Source: Helichrysum umbraculigerum
Taxonomy: Eukaryota; Streptophyta; Magnoliopsida; Asterales; Asteraceae
DNA length: 64,000 nucleotides
Assembly (NCBI GenBank): GCA_949592205.1
Contig: CATIUR010000003.1
Coordinates: 149,481,259-149,545,258 of the forward strand
Reading direction: 5' to 3'
In this document: piece by piece, positions 45,119 to 54,858 of the stretch
Layout of the letters: every line of letters starts with the position of its first letter
How positions within the stretch are numbered: the first letter of the stretch is position 1
The notes under the pieces: model-generated
Database searches by the model: none
What the model saw: only the letters and a program-made list of their open reading frames with translations
Told to the model about the DNA's origin: nothing
Position numbers and translations under genes: made by a program

Positions 45119-48100
45119 TTAGCTTGGGTGCACGGACGGTGCGTTATCTGAGAAGAGATGTGGGTATTTCTGTCGTATTTGGTCTTCCCGTTCCCAGGTG
45201 AACTCAGGGCCGCGCCTAGAATTCCACCTGACCTTTACGATGGGAATACGACTCTGTTTCAATCGTTTGACCTCACGGTCCATGATTTCCATAGGTTCCT
45301 CGACAAAATGAAGTTTATCATCGATTTGAATTTCGTCGAACGGTATAATCAGTGTCTCGTCAGACAGACATTTCTTCAAGTTAGAAATGTGGAATGTGTT
45401 GTGTACGCTGCTAAGTTCAGCAGGAAGTTGCAGGCGGTATGCCACTGGACCAATCCTTTCAAGGATTTCGAATGGTCCGATGTATCTAGGATTTAGTTTG
45501 CCTCGCTTTCCGAATCGAATGACACCCTTCCACGGTGCCACTTTGAGAAGTACCTTGTCCCCTACCTGGAACTCAAGGTGTTTGCGTCTCACGTCAGCAT
45601 AGCTTTTCTGACGATCACGTGCGGCTTTCAACCGGTTTTGAATACCAACGATTTTCTCAGTAGTTTCTTGAATGATATCTGGACCCGTGAGTTGGGAATC
45701 TCCTAACTCAGTCCAACAGATAGGTGATCGGCATTTACGCCCGTAAAGTGCCTCGAAGGGTGCAGCCTTTATGCTGGTATGGTAACTGTTGTTGTACGAA
45801 AACTCGCACAACGGTAAGTGATTTTCCCAAGAAGTACCGAAGTCAACTACGCAGGCTCGTAGCATATCCTCCAGTGTTTGAATAGTTCGCTCGCTTTGGC
45901 CATCGGTTTGCGGGTGATAAGCAGTGCTCATATCCAGACGAGTACCAAGAGATTTCTGTAATGATTGCCAAAAGTTAGAAGTAAAACGGCTGTCCCTATC
46001 CGAGATGATCGAGATAGGTACACCGTGTCGCGAGATGATTTCTTTGACATAGATGCGAGTCAGACGCTCCATCTTGTCGGTTTCCTTGATGGCCAGAAAA
46101 TGAGCAGATTTCGTGAGACGGTCCACGATCACCCAAATGGTATCGCAACCATTCGAAGTTTTTGGTAGTTTGGTAATAAAGTCCATGGAAATCTGTTCCC
46201 ATTTCCATTGCGGAATTTCAGGTTGTTGGAGCAACCCCGAGGGTCTTTGGTGTTCGGCCTTGACTTTGGAACAGGTTAGGCATTTACTGACGTACAAGAC
46301 AATGTCAGCTTTCATGTTAGGCCACCAATACAACCCTTTGACGTCATGATACATCTTATCAGAACCAGGATGTATAGAGTATCGAGATTTGTGAGCTTCA
46401 GCCATCACCAAATCTCGCAAGTTTCCGAATTTGGGTAACCACACCCGGTTAGAGAAGTATCGAGTTCCATCAGGTTTGATTTTGAATCGTTTATCCAAGC
46501 CTCGCAAGGCTTCATTTTTCAAGTTTTTATCGTTGAGTGCTTCAAGTTGAGCGGTAAGGATTTGAGCAGGAAGCTCGTTATGAATTGTCATAGAAAGTGC
46601 TCGGACTCGAAGGGGTTTCACTCGTTCTTTTCGGCTTAAGGCATCGGCAACTACGTTAGCCTTGCCCGGATGGTATTTGATCTCGCAGTCGTAGTCACTA
46701 AGTAACTCAACCCAGCGACGTTGCCTCATGTTTAGATCCTTCTGATCGAATATGTGTTGGAGACTTTTGTGATCAGTGAAGATAGTGCTTTTCGTACCGT
46801 AGAGATAATGTCTCCAGATTTTTAATGCGAAGACCACAGCACCTAACTCGAGGTCGTGGGTCGTATAGTTTTTCTCGTGGATTTTTAGTTGTCGTGAGGC
46901 ATAGGCAATGACTTTTTCCCGTTGCATCAACACACAACCAAGTCCTTGGTGTGAGGCGTCGCAGTAAACTACGAAATCGTCGGTGCCTTCGGGTAAGGAC
47001 AAGATTGGTGCACTGCAAAGTTTGTTTTTCAATAGCTGGAAAGCTGACTCTTGCTTATCAGTCCAATCGAAATTCTTATCTTTCTGAGTCAGTGTGGTTA
47101 GGGGAACAGCTATTCTTGAAAAGTTTTCGATGAATCGGCGGTAATAACCAGCAAGACCTAAGAATTGTCTCACTTCGGTTGGAGTGGTCGGTGACTCCCA
47201 GCCCTTGATTGCTTCAATTTTGGCGGGATCAACATGAATTCCTTGGCTATCAATCACGTGCCCGAGGAATTGAACGGTTCGAATCCAGAACTCACACTTA
47301 GAGAATTTGGCATATAACTCTTCGTGTTTCAGGAGTCCTAGAATGGTTTTAAGATGTTGAGCATGTTCCTGCTCGTTGCGAGAGTAAATCAGAATATCGT
47401 CGATGAACACAATGACGAATTTGTCAAGATATGGTTTGCACACCCGATTCATAAGGTCCATGAATACGGCCGGTGCGTTGGTTAAACCGAATGGCATCAC
47501 TTGGAATTCGTAATGCCCATAACGAGTTCGGAAAGCTGTCTTTGGAATATCATTGTCACGAACTCGGAGTTGATGATAACCTGACCGTAGATCAATCTTT
47601 GAGTAAACACTCGATCCCTGGAGTTGGTCAAACAGGTCATCGATTCTGGGAAGTGGATACCGATTCTTTATGGTTAGCTTATTCAGCTCTCGGTAATCGA
47701 TACACATGCGGAAAGATCCATCTTTCTTTTTCACGAATAAGACCGGAGCACCCCAAGGCGAGGAACTTGGTCGAATGAATCCTCTGTCCAGGAGTTCCTG
47801 TAGTTGGTTAGACAACTCCTGCATTTCGGATGGTGCTAAACGGTAAGGGGCTCGTGCCACGGGTGCAGCTCCTGGCACAAGTTCGATTTGAAATTCGATT
47901 TGCCTAGGTGGCGGAAGTCCGGGCAAGTCTTCAGGAAAGACTTCCGGGAAATCCCGCACGATCGGAACATCCTCAAGTCGCTTCTCCTCCGACTTCTTCT
48001 CCGTTACATGTGCGAGGATGGCTTGATACCCTTTTCGTAGATATTTTCTAGTTTTCAGACAGGATACGATATTTAGATTCCGTCTACCGGTCTCCCCTTG

Positions 48101-49528
48101 TAGGACTAAGGTTCTACCGGAGACAAGAGGTATGCGAACGAGTTTGTCATGACAGATGATTTCAGCTCGGTGCTTGGACAACCAATCCATACCGACAATA
48201 ATATCGAAGCTGCCGATCTCGACAGGGATTAAATCAATGGGAAACGTTTCGTTCGTAAGGTTAAGTGTGCAGTTGTGTATGATGCTATCAGTCTCAATCA
48301 GTTTGCCGTTTGCTAATTCTACAATGTATTTAGCATCTAAGGCAGTGGGAGTTATATCAAGTAAAGGGCTAAATTTCTCAGAAATGAAGCTTCTATCGGC
48401 ACCGGTATCAAATAACACAGAAGCAGTAAGGTCGTTGAGAAGGAACGTACCCGTCACGACGTTCGGGTCTTGTCTGGCTTCCCCAGCCTTGATAACGAAA
48501 GCTCTACCGCGAGCAGGGTTGTTGTTGTTTTTCAGCTTTGGGCAATCTTTCTTGAAGTGCCCTGAATTTCCGCACCCAAAGCAGGCCTTTGGTGCATTGG
48601 TGTTGGGGGTAGAAATGTTGGTTCGGCAATCCTTGGCTAGATGCCCGAACCGTTTGCAGTTGGAGCAAGGGCAAGAACCGTCATGATGGCGGCTGCATTT
48701 GGAACAGTAAGGCTTGTTCCCGCTGTACCCTTTCTTTTCCAAAGTCCCCGATGAATAAGCCTTAATGTACTCAGGCTTTTTGTTGGAGGTTTGGTTGGAT
48801 GAGTTGGGGTTACCTTCCCACTTGCGTTTGTTGTTTGCAGATGGGGTTGAAGTTGTGCCACGGCGGACAGAATTTGCCGTTAGTTCATGGGCCATACGGA
48901 TGGTGCTCTGAATAGTACCCGGTTTGGATGAAGTCACCAGGTCCTGTAGTCTCTCTGGAAGTCCATCAACGAATTTCTCGATCCTCTTGTACTCAGGATC
49001 GACCATGGTTGGGCACAGAAGTGCCAGTTGGTGGAAACGGTTGGTATAACCGGTGATGTCATCACCCTGCATCTTGTGGTTCCAGAATTCCATTTCCAGC
49101 TGTTTCAATTCATCCCTGGGGCAGTACTCGCCCCTCAACATCTCCTTCAACTCCTCCCACGGGAGTTTGTAAGCATTAGCAACACCCACAGTCTGGGCAT
49201 AGGTGTTCCACCAGGTGAGTGCGGTGTTAGTAAAAGTACTAACGGAGAACTTAACTTTGTCTCCTTCCGCACAGTTGCAGATCAGAAATACGGATTCGAC
49301 TTTCTCGATCCAGCGTACTAGACCGATAGCTACCTCAGTACCTGCAAAGTTTAGAGGTTTGCAGTTTTGAAAGTCTTTGTATGAACAGGGTTTAGCAGTA
49401 GGGGTTTCAGCGGCATCGCTGTTCCTCGTGGAATTTGGTGGAGTATTCCGAGCCAAGGCTTCAGTAACAGCCTGGGTTATAAGGGAGGTAATCTGGGCAT
49501 CGGTGTATGATCTTGTCTTTGGCGGCAT
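45119..49528 (-). CDS. Gypsy gag-pol polyprotein with chromodomain, intact
   Basis: A single 1469-aa frame. Gag comes first, with two CCHC knuckles (CSNCKRFGHLAKDC and CFGCGNSGHFKKDC) near residues 285-330. Protease follows (LFDTGADRSFIS, about 374), then RT (FVKKKDGSFRMCIDYREL, and FIDDILIYS at about 708), RNase H (VVYCDASHQGLGCVLMQ) and integrase. Integrase has a zinc-binding H...CLTCSKVK motif at about 1055-1090 and catalytic DDE residues in SMDFITK, ISDRDSRF and GQSERTIQ. A chromodomain-like tail (VKVRWNSRRGPEFTWERED) ends the protein. It makes the capsid and enzymes for replication through reverse transcription; chromodomains direct such elements to heterochromatin. No stops or shifts were seen, so it may be functional, although the leader is now split by the Copia. 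Confidence 0.95.
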   Translation of the reverse strand: MPPKTRSYTDAQITSLITQAVTEALARNTPPNSTRNSDAAETPTAKPCSYKDFQNCKPLNFAGTEVAIGLVRWIEKVESVFLICNCAEGDKVKFSVSTFTNTALTWWNTYAQTVGVANAYKLPWEELKEMLRGEYCPRDELKQLEMEFWNHKMQGDDITGYTNRFHQLALLCPTMVDPEYKRIEKFVDGLPERLQDLVTSSKPGTIQSTIRMAHELTANSVRRGTTSTPSANNKRKWEGNPNSSNQTSNKKPEYIKAYSSGTLEKKGYSGNKPYCSKCSRHHDGSCPCSNCKRFGHLAKDCRTNISTPNTNAPKACFGCGNSGHFKKDCPKLKNNNNPARGRAFVIKAGEARQDPNVVTGTFLLNDLTASVLFDTGADRSFISEKFSPLLDITPTALDAKYIVELANGKLIETDSIIHNCTLNLTNETFPIDLIPVEIGSFDIIVGMDWLSKHRAEIICHDKLVRIPLVSGRTLVLQGETGRRNLNIVSCLKTRKYLRKGYQAILAHVTEKKSEEKRLEDVPIVRDFPEVFPEDLPGLPPPRQIEFQIELVPGAAPVARAPYRLAPSEMQELSNQLQELLDRGFIRPSSSPWGAPVLFVKKKDGSFRMCIDYRELNKLTIKNRYPLPRIDDLFDQLQGSSVYSKIDLRSGYHQLRVRDNDIPKTAFRTRYGHYEFQVMPFGLTNAPAVFMDLMNRVCKPYLDKFVIVFIDDILIYSRNEQEHAQHLKTILGLLKHEELYAKFSKCEFWIRTVQFLGHVIDSQGIHVDPAKIEAIKGWESPTTPTEVRQFLGLAGYYRRFIENFSRIAVPLTTLTQKDKNFDWTDKQESAFQLLKNKLCSAPILSLPEGTDDFVVYCDASHQGLGCVLMQREKVIAYASRQLKIHEKNYTTHDLELGAVVFALKIWRHYLYGTKSTIFTDHKSLQHIFDQKDLNMRQRRWVELLSDYDCEIKYHPGKANVVADALSRKERVKPLRVRALSMTIHNELPAQILTAQLEALNDKNLKNEALRGLDKRFKIKPDGTRYFSNRVWLPKFGNLRDLVMAEAHKSRYSIHPGSDKMYHDVKGLYWWPNMKADIVLYVSKCLTCSKVKAEHQRPSGLLQQPEIPQWKWEQISMDFITKLPKTSNGCDTIWVIVDRLTKSAHFLAIKETDKMERLTRIYVKEIISRHGVPISIISDRDSRFTSNFWQSLQKSLGTRLDMSTAYHPQTDGQSERTIQTLEDMLRACVVDFGTSWENHLPLCEFSYNNSYHTSIKAAPFEALYGRKCRSPICWTELGDSQLTGPDIIQETTEKIVGIQNRLKAARDRQKSYADVRRKHLEFQVGDKVLLKVAPWKGVIRFGKRGKLNPRYIGPFEILERIGPVAYRLQLPAELSSVHNTFHISNLKKCLSDETLIIPFDEIQIDDKLHFVEEPMEIMDREVKRLKQSRIPIVKVRWNSRRGPEFTWEREDQIRQKYPHLFSDNAPSVHPS

Positions 49529-49743
49529 GATTCTTCAATAAAAGAAATGAAGATACATGAGATTTTGTAGGAACTTGTAATTGTCACAGATGTACATGTA
49601 TAAAAGCAGTAATACATAACATCAACATGGAAAAATGACAATTATTAAGAGTTGAAATATCAAGGGAAGTTTGATAGATAATGTGAGTTCAAAGGTTACA
49701 TCCTATAGAGATATTACAAAAGGTGTCGGGAATTGTTACATCC

Positions 49744-49748
49744 GACTA
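49744..49748. repeat. Target-site duplication GACTA, left
   Basis: The matching copy is at 61688-61692, directly after the right LTR. Confidence 0.9.
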
Positions 49749-50309
49749 TGATGATCCCAGCTAGAGATCTTAGTATGTATTACTTTGATTGATTATTAAT
49801 AAGCTTGCGGAATAGTTTATTAATAACTTGAAGAACAAACTTGTATATAACAGAATATCTAACCAAAAGCTTCAATATTATTAACAATAATACGAACACA
49901 CAATTTGTGTTAGGGTTTACAACCTTGAAGCTAATAACTAGAATGAATTCGTCCTGTGTTGCTTCTTCTAGGATTTTACAGAATCTCTATTTATAACACA
50001 TAGAGTCCTTTACAGAATCAAACTATTATGGAAATCCTATCTATTCCATAATTATCTCTAACCGACTAACCAACAGTGGTTGAGTATATAACTAACAGGG
50101 GTAGTACTCGTATATTATCAACAGTGGTTGAGTACTTGATACAAAACGCTTTACATATACCAACAGTGGCCCTGTTAGACAAATGTACTAACAGCGGTTG
50201 TCTTCTTCTAACAGTGGTTGACTTCTACTAACAGTGGTTGAAGTCTTATACCAACAGCGGCATGATACTTGTATTCTGAGCAAATCTAGCAGTGTCTCAG
50301 TTCTCAACA
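49749..50309 (-). repeat. 3' LTR of the young Copia
   Basis: It begins TGATGATCCCAGC and ends TTCTCAACA. It contains eight AACAG(T/G/C)GG-type words between about 50070 and 50260. Confidence 0.93.
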
Positions 50310-50320
50310 ATCTCCCCCTA
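50310..50320 (-). other. Polypurine tract of the young Copia
   Basis: The minus strand reads a purine-rich AGGGGGAGAT directly before the 3' LTR. This is the usual plus-strand primer. Confidence 0.75.
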
Positions 50321-50351
50321 AACTTGATCATTCAGAGTAATGATTCAAGTT

Positions 50352-53300
50352 TCAGTCCTTCTTTTCTTCTTCTTTCTCCTTCATCATTTGCCTCTTATGC
50401 AGTTGATTGAACACCATATATAAAGCTCTGTAAGCTCCTTCAGTAATGATGGTTGTAGATAACTTCAAATCAATCAATCTATTCAGCAGCCCTGTTCCCA
50501 GCACATAATGTCGATCATCAAACATGTAGATCACCTGCCCATTGTTAAATACTACCATATGTACTCCAGCTCTGGCAAAATATCTCCAGGTTATAACCCT
50601 TTGATAACAATGAAAGAATAAGTGATACATGCTGGCTGGTTCAAACAGGCTTTGCAATAACTCCATCATTTGTCTTTCAATCACTGCTTCAGAGTTCTTT
50701 CTATTCCTGATTCTGCTCACTTGATACAACTCCATAAGATCATCTCTTGTACAAATTCTGAGCAAATCAACCATACTCCCAACATGATCATCAAATCCTC
50801 TTTCCCTTTCAATCTTGATCTCAAGGATCATTTTTCTGAAACCATAATCAATTGCTACTCCTTCCCAATTTATAATTCTAGCCTTTCTTGGTCCTTCAGA
50901 AATCTCCTTGCTATCAGTCAGAATCTTGATTCTCTTTTTCAGCTCTGGATCAAATCTTGGAATATCAGGAATAACATTGTCTTTAGAAATCTGATTTTTC
51001 CATGAATTTCTTCTGACTTCATTCTGCTTATCCTCTAAAGCTTTCTCTGCTGCTTCAACAGCTGCCTTTTCTCTTCTTTCTTCTTCTTCCTTCAAAAACT
51101 TTACCATTTCCTTATCTGCCTTTTCTTTCTTCTCCTTCATCAATGCATTCAAATGTCTATTCTCTTCCATTTTCTTTGTCCACTCATCATCTCTTCCCAT
51201 ATACCTATCATATGCCTGTTGCAGCTTCTGCATATTCCATCCTCTAACAATTTTAGCTGGAGCATAATTTTCAGACAAAGCATTGATCATATGTCTTCTC
51301 CTTTCAGCATATGGTAAAGGTTTACTCCTTTTCTTGGCTAATTCCTCTTGCTTTTTCCTTCTAGCCCTTTCCTCATTTGATCTTTTCATCAACAAAAATC
51401 CAGAAGATAACTCTTCCTCTTCATTACCTTTCTTCTTCTTTAAATAATCATGAACTCTCTGAGCAGGAAGCTTTAATCCTTGTGCAGTCTTTTCTTTAAC
51501 AATCTCTGCAGCTTTCTGTGTAATAGTCACTACACTCAGATCATCCAAAATCATTTTAACATCATCTCCCTCTTCTTCAGCTTTAGCTTCTGCAGCTCTC
51601 CTTATCAACCTTTCTCTTTCTTCTACTTGCATCCTCAGCATATCATGAGACTCAATATGAGGTTCTTTAATTTCTTTCACCTTTGATTTTTCTTTCAACT
51701 TTCCTTTACCTTTGTCTTTTGGATCAATCATAGGCACTTTAGACTTAGGTTTGAGTGGTGAAGTTGGTTCTCTTATTGTAACAGGTACCTCTCTTGGTCT
51801 TGTTGTTGTTGTAGTTGTGACAGGGGTTGATATGACAGCAGTGGTGATTGGTGTATTAACAGTGGTAGGAGTTGGTGTACTAACAGGGGTAGATGTAACA
51901 GTGGTTGGTTTAGTGTTGACAGGGGTTGAAATTGTGACAACAGTGGTAGAAGTTTTAACAGGGGATAAATTTTTAGTTGGCTTTCTTCTTGGAATTGATT
52001 TCTTTCTTGTAAAAGTCTGCAACTTCTTCTCTTCAGCAATTGACTTTGATTGCTCCCCCTTAACCTCAACTTCTCCTTCTTTCATCTCTTTTTCAACATC
52101 ATCAACCACCTCATACACTGGCCTATCACTGAAACTGACTCTTTTCTTATCATCCAAGTTAGCACCCATCACATCCCAAAAATATAATCCAAGTGCAGCT
52201 TTCTCAGGCAACCCTTTATTCAATGGAAATACCTGATAAACTGTTTCATCAGTCTGCTCTGCTCCTGCACCATCACTTGTATTAACATTCTCAGAAGAAT
52301 CTTCACCAGTATATACCACCATACTTCTGTCATCTGCAGCATCTACCATCTCATCATCTAAACTTTCATGTATCACATAATCAGATACATTTAGCTCCTC
52401 CTCAGCCTTATCCCTGCTCTGCACATAATCATCATCTTTATCATCAAACACTAACTCCACAGTGTCTTCTGATTGTGCCTCATTACTACCACATATATTC
52501 ATCTCAACTGTATTATCATCAAACTCAAGCACCTCTGTAGCTGTATTATCATCAAACACCTCTGTAGCTGCAGAATCATCATGCATCTCATCAACATTTA
52601 TCATTGCTCCACTCATATCATCATGAGGTCCATATGAATCATCATCATCATCATCACCTGCTTTTCTTGAACCATCATCTTCAGGCATAATATCATCATC
52701 TGCCTTCTTCTCCCCCTTGCCTGAAGATTCCTTTAACCTATTCGCAGGTAAAAGAATATTGTTGACAGCCTCCTCAAGCATTAACAATCTATTCTGCACA
52801 TCAAGCAACTCTGCCTTCTGATGATCAATGATCTCCTTCTGCTTAGCAATTAACTCATCCTGAGCTTGAATTTTCTGTTGAGCCTCTTTTCTATAAGCCC
52901 TTTCCCTCTCATATTTGCTCCACAGTTTATTGACATCATGTACAAGATAGGAAATCGTCAATTCATCAGTATCACTAGGCTCATCAACATTAGAGTGTGA
53001 CCTCTTAGTTGAATCCTTGCCCACATCTGCCACTGCAGATGTCCCTTGGTTATTGGTACTGGGACCTACATTTGAATCATCACCCATAGGTTCATCAAAC
53101 ATAGTTGCCTCTGGTTGGGTCTGAGTAATGTTACCACTATCCTGCCCTGCCAGTGGGCTAGAAACAGTAGTGGCAGCCCTTCCAGAATGAACATTTTCAT
53201 CAAGTATGTTCACCTGTTGTGTTGGAACAGTTGACTGAGACTGTGGAGAAACAGGAATCTCCATAGCCTGTGTAGCCTTCTTGGATTTCTTGGCTTTAGA

Positions 53301-54218
53301 TTGGGTAGGCTGTTTGTTCCCTTGTTTTCTTTTGATGCCACCTCTTGATGTGTGTTCAGAACCAACTTGTGTTGTTGGTCTGTCATCATTTGGTCCAGAT
53401 GGTGTTGGTAATACACCACCAGTGGCAGAAGGAGTAACTAGCATTGTAGAAAATAATGCAGTTTCCTTCTTAGAAAAAGCATTCTGATACTTATTCATAG
53501 CCTGAATAGTCCTCAAAGATAGAGTAGAACTAACAATCACACTATCCTCTGCTGGCAGATTTGACAATTGATTATTCAATAAAAGCTGAACAAATCTAGG
53601 GTACATAACGAATGTATCACCCTTTACATTCCTAACCATATTATCTAAGATAAATCTAGACATATTAAATTTAATACCCTGTGCCAAGCAGATAATAGGA
53701 TATGCAATCGTAGAACTAAATTCATTAAAACTAGTTCTCTTTTGAGACAAACATACCAGAAAAGTATGAATGTAGAACTTCCATTGAGGACAAAACCATG
53801 ACTTCAAGAAAGTATATTCTGATCTTGTCTTTCCTGAACCTTCATACCCCATATCCATAATGCCTTTAAACAAATCTTCTCTCGATAATTCCAGAATTCC
53901 ACCTTCATCATCAAACTGTAAAAGTTCTCTTAGAACAATCTCAGTAACCATTACCTTCTGACCCTTGACAGTGGAATGAATGTGAGTAATGCCATTAACA
54001 TTCCCTTCCTTTGCATTCTGCCAGAATTCCTGAATATGTGATCGAATCAATCGTGGAGCGACAGTAAGGGCATAAGTAACTGGACAATTACTCAAGAAAT
54101 TGATGATAGGGTGAAAATACTCATCGGCAAGTTCTTTATTCAAGAAAGCCCTCATGTTGTGTTCAGAATGAACACTTAGCATAGAAGTACCAGAATCAGA
54201 CGAAGATGACGATGCCAT
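50352..54218 (-). CDS. Additional ORF of the Copia element, 1288 aa
   Basis: The frame starts about 640 bp after the pol stop and runs to just before the 3' LTR, so it occupies the place of the extra ORF in sireviruses. By eye: an N-terminal domain (residues 1-250, with ELLQFDDEGGILELSREDLF, FLKSWFCPQWKFYIHTFL and RFVQLLLN); a Ser/Gln-rich stretch; a coiled coil (about 430-490, LIAKQKEIIDHQKAELLDVQ); an acidic stretch (510-630); a Thr-Pro-Val-rich stretch (740-820); a long charged coil (910-1060); and a C-terminal domain. I remember the N-terminal motif from Asteraceae retroelement annotations but cannot verify this. No signal peptide or membrane span was seen, so a true envelope protein is unlikely. 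Function unknown. Confidence 0.85.
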   Translation of the reverse strand: MASSSSSDSGTSMLSVHSEHNMRAFLNKELADEYFHPIINFLSNCPVTYALTVAPRLIRSHIQEFWQNAKEGNVNGITHIHSTVKGQKVMVTEIVLRELLQFDDEGGILELSREDLFKGIMDMGYEGSGKTRSEYTFLKSWFCPQWKFYIHTFLVCLSQKRTSFNEFSSTIAYPIICLAQGIKFNMSRFILDNMVRNVKGDTFVMYPRFVQLLLNNQLSNLPAEDSVIVSSTLSLRTIQAMNKYQNAFSKKETALFSTMLVTPSATGGVLPTPSGPNDDRPTTQVGSEHTSRGGIKRKQGNKQPTQSKAKKSKKATQAMEIPVSPQSQSTVPTQQVNILDENVHSGRAATTVSSPLAGQDSGNITQTQPEATMFDEPMGDDSNVGPSTNNQGTSAVADVGKDSTKRSHSNVDEPSDTDELTISYLVHDVNKLWSKYERERAYRKEAQQKIQAQDELIAKQKEIIDHQKAELLDVQNRLLMLEEAVNNILLPANRLKESSGKGEKKADDDIMPEDDGSRKAGDDDDDDSYGPHDDMSGAMINVDEMHDDSAATEVFDDNTATEVLEFDDNTVEMNICGSNEAQSEDTVELVFDDKDDDYVQSRDKAEEELNVSDYVIHESLDDEMVDAADDRSMVVYTGEDSSENVNTSDGAGAEQTDETVYQVFPLNKGLPEKAALGLYFWDVMGANLDDKKRVSFSDRPVYEVVDDVEKEMKEGEVEVKGEQSKSIAEEKKLQTFTRKKSIPRRKPTKNLSPVKTSTTVVTISTPVNTKPTTVTSTPVSTPTPTTVNTPITTAVISTPVTTTTTTRPREVPVTIREPTSPLKPKSKVPMIDPKDKGKGKLKEKSKVKEIKEPHIESHDMLRMQVEERERLIRRAAEAKAEEEGDDVKMILDDLSVVTITQKAAEIVKEKTAQGLKLPAQRVHDYLKKKKGNEEEELSSGFLLMKRSNEERARRKKQEELAKKRSKPLPYAERRRHMINALSENYAPAKIVRGWNMQKLQQAYDRYMGRDDEWTKKMEENRHLNALMKEKKEKADKEMVKFLKEEEERREKAAVEAAEKALEDKQNEVRRNSWKNQISKDNVIPDIPRFDPELKKRIKILTDSKEISEGPRKARIINWEGVAIDYGFRKMILEIKIERERGFDDHVGSMVDLLRICTRDDLMELYQVSRIRNRKNSEAVIERQMMELLQSLFEPASMYHLFFHCYQRVITWRYFARAGVHMVVFNNGQVIYMFDDRHYVLGTGLLNRLIDLKLSTTIITEGAYRALYMVFNQLHKRQMMKEKEEEKKD

Positions 54219-54549
54219 TGAAGAAATTGATGAACGAACGAAGAGTGAATTACAATAAACAACTCAAAGCGAGAGCGATTATTGAAGGGTTTTGAAAATT
54301 TTGAAAGCGTAATTGAAAAAGTGAAGTATTTGAGTATTTATTTGATGACAGTGCCAAGCCCTAAAAATAGAACTAGCAGTGGCACTTCTGGTTATACCCA
54401 ACAGGGGTACCTCACTTGTCAATTTATAGTAAACCCTTTCTAACCATCTAACAAAGCTAGCAGCGGCTGATAGTCTAGCAGGGGCATCCGACCAAGGAAA
54501 CGCCAACTTAGAACTAACAGGGGCATAAACTTAGCTTAGTTAGACAATG

Positions 54550-54585
<36 letters not shown>

Positions 54586-54858
54586 AAACAAATAAGAAGA
54601 AACAAATAAAACATTAAATTCCAGCTCAAGTGATGTCTCTTGACAGTGGCTGAAACCTGCAATATTAAACTAAGAAAAACAACTAGCAGGGGTTAAATTA
54701 CACACATATACAGCAGAGGTTTAAAATACATTGACAGTGGCAAAGGTAGACTAACAGTGGCACCATCTGTTATCATGATGAAGCTAACAGTGGCAACACC
54801 TGACCCTGTCACATGCAATATATTTTACCCCTGTTAGTATCAAATCCAGACCAAAACA
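54219..54858 (-). other. Spacer between pol and the additional ORF
   Basis: A run of 29 T (54552-54580; poly-A in the sense direction) lies in the middle. About a dozen AACAG(T/G/C)GG-type words are scattered here. The spacer could hold a promoter or other signal for the ORF, but none is evident. Confidence 0.6.

Noticed and set aside
51712..52236. 174-aa plus-strand frame, Val/Gly-rich
   Set aside because: Shadow of the Thr-Pro-Val region of the additional ORF.
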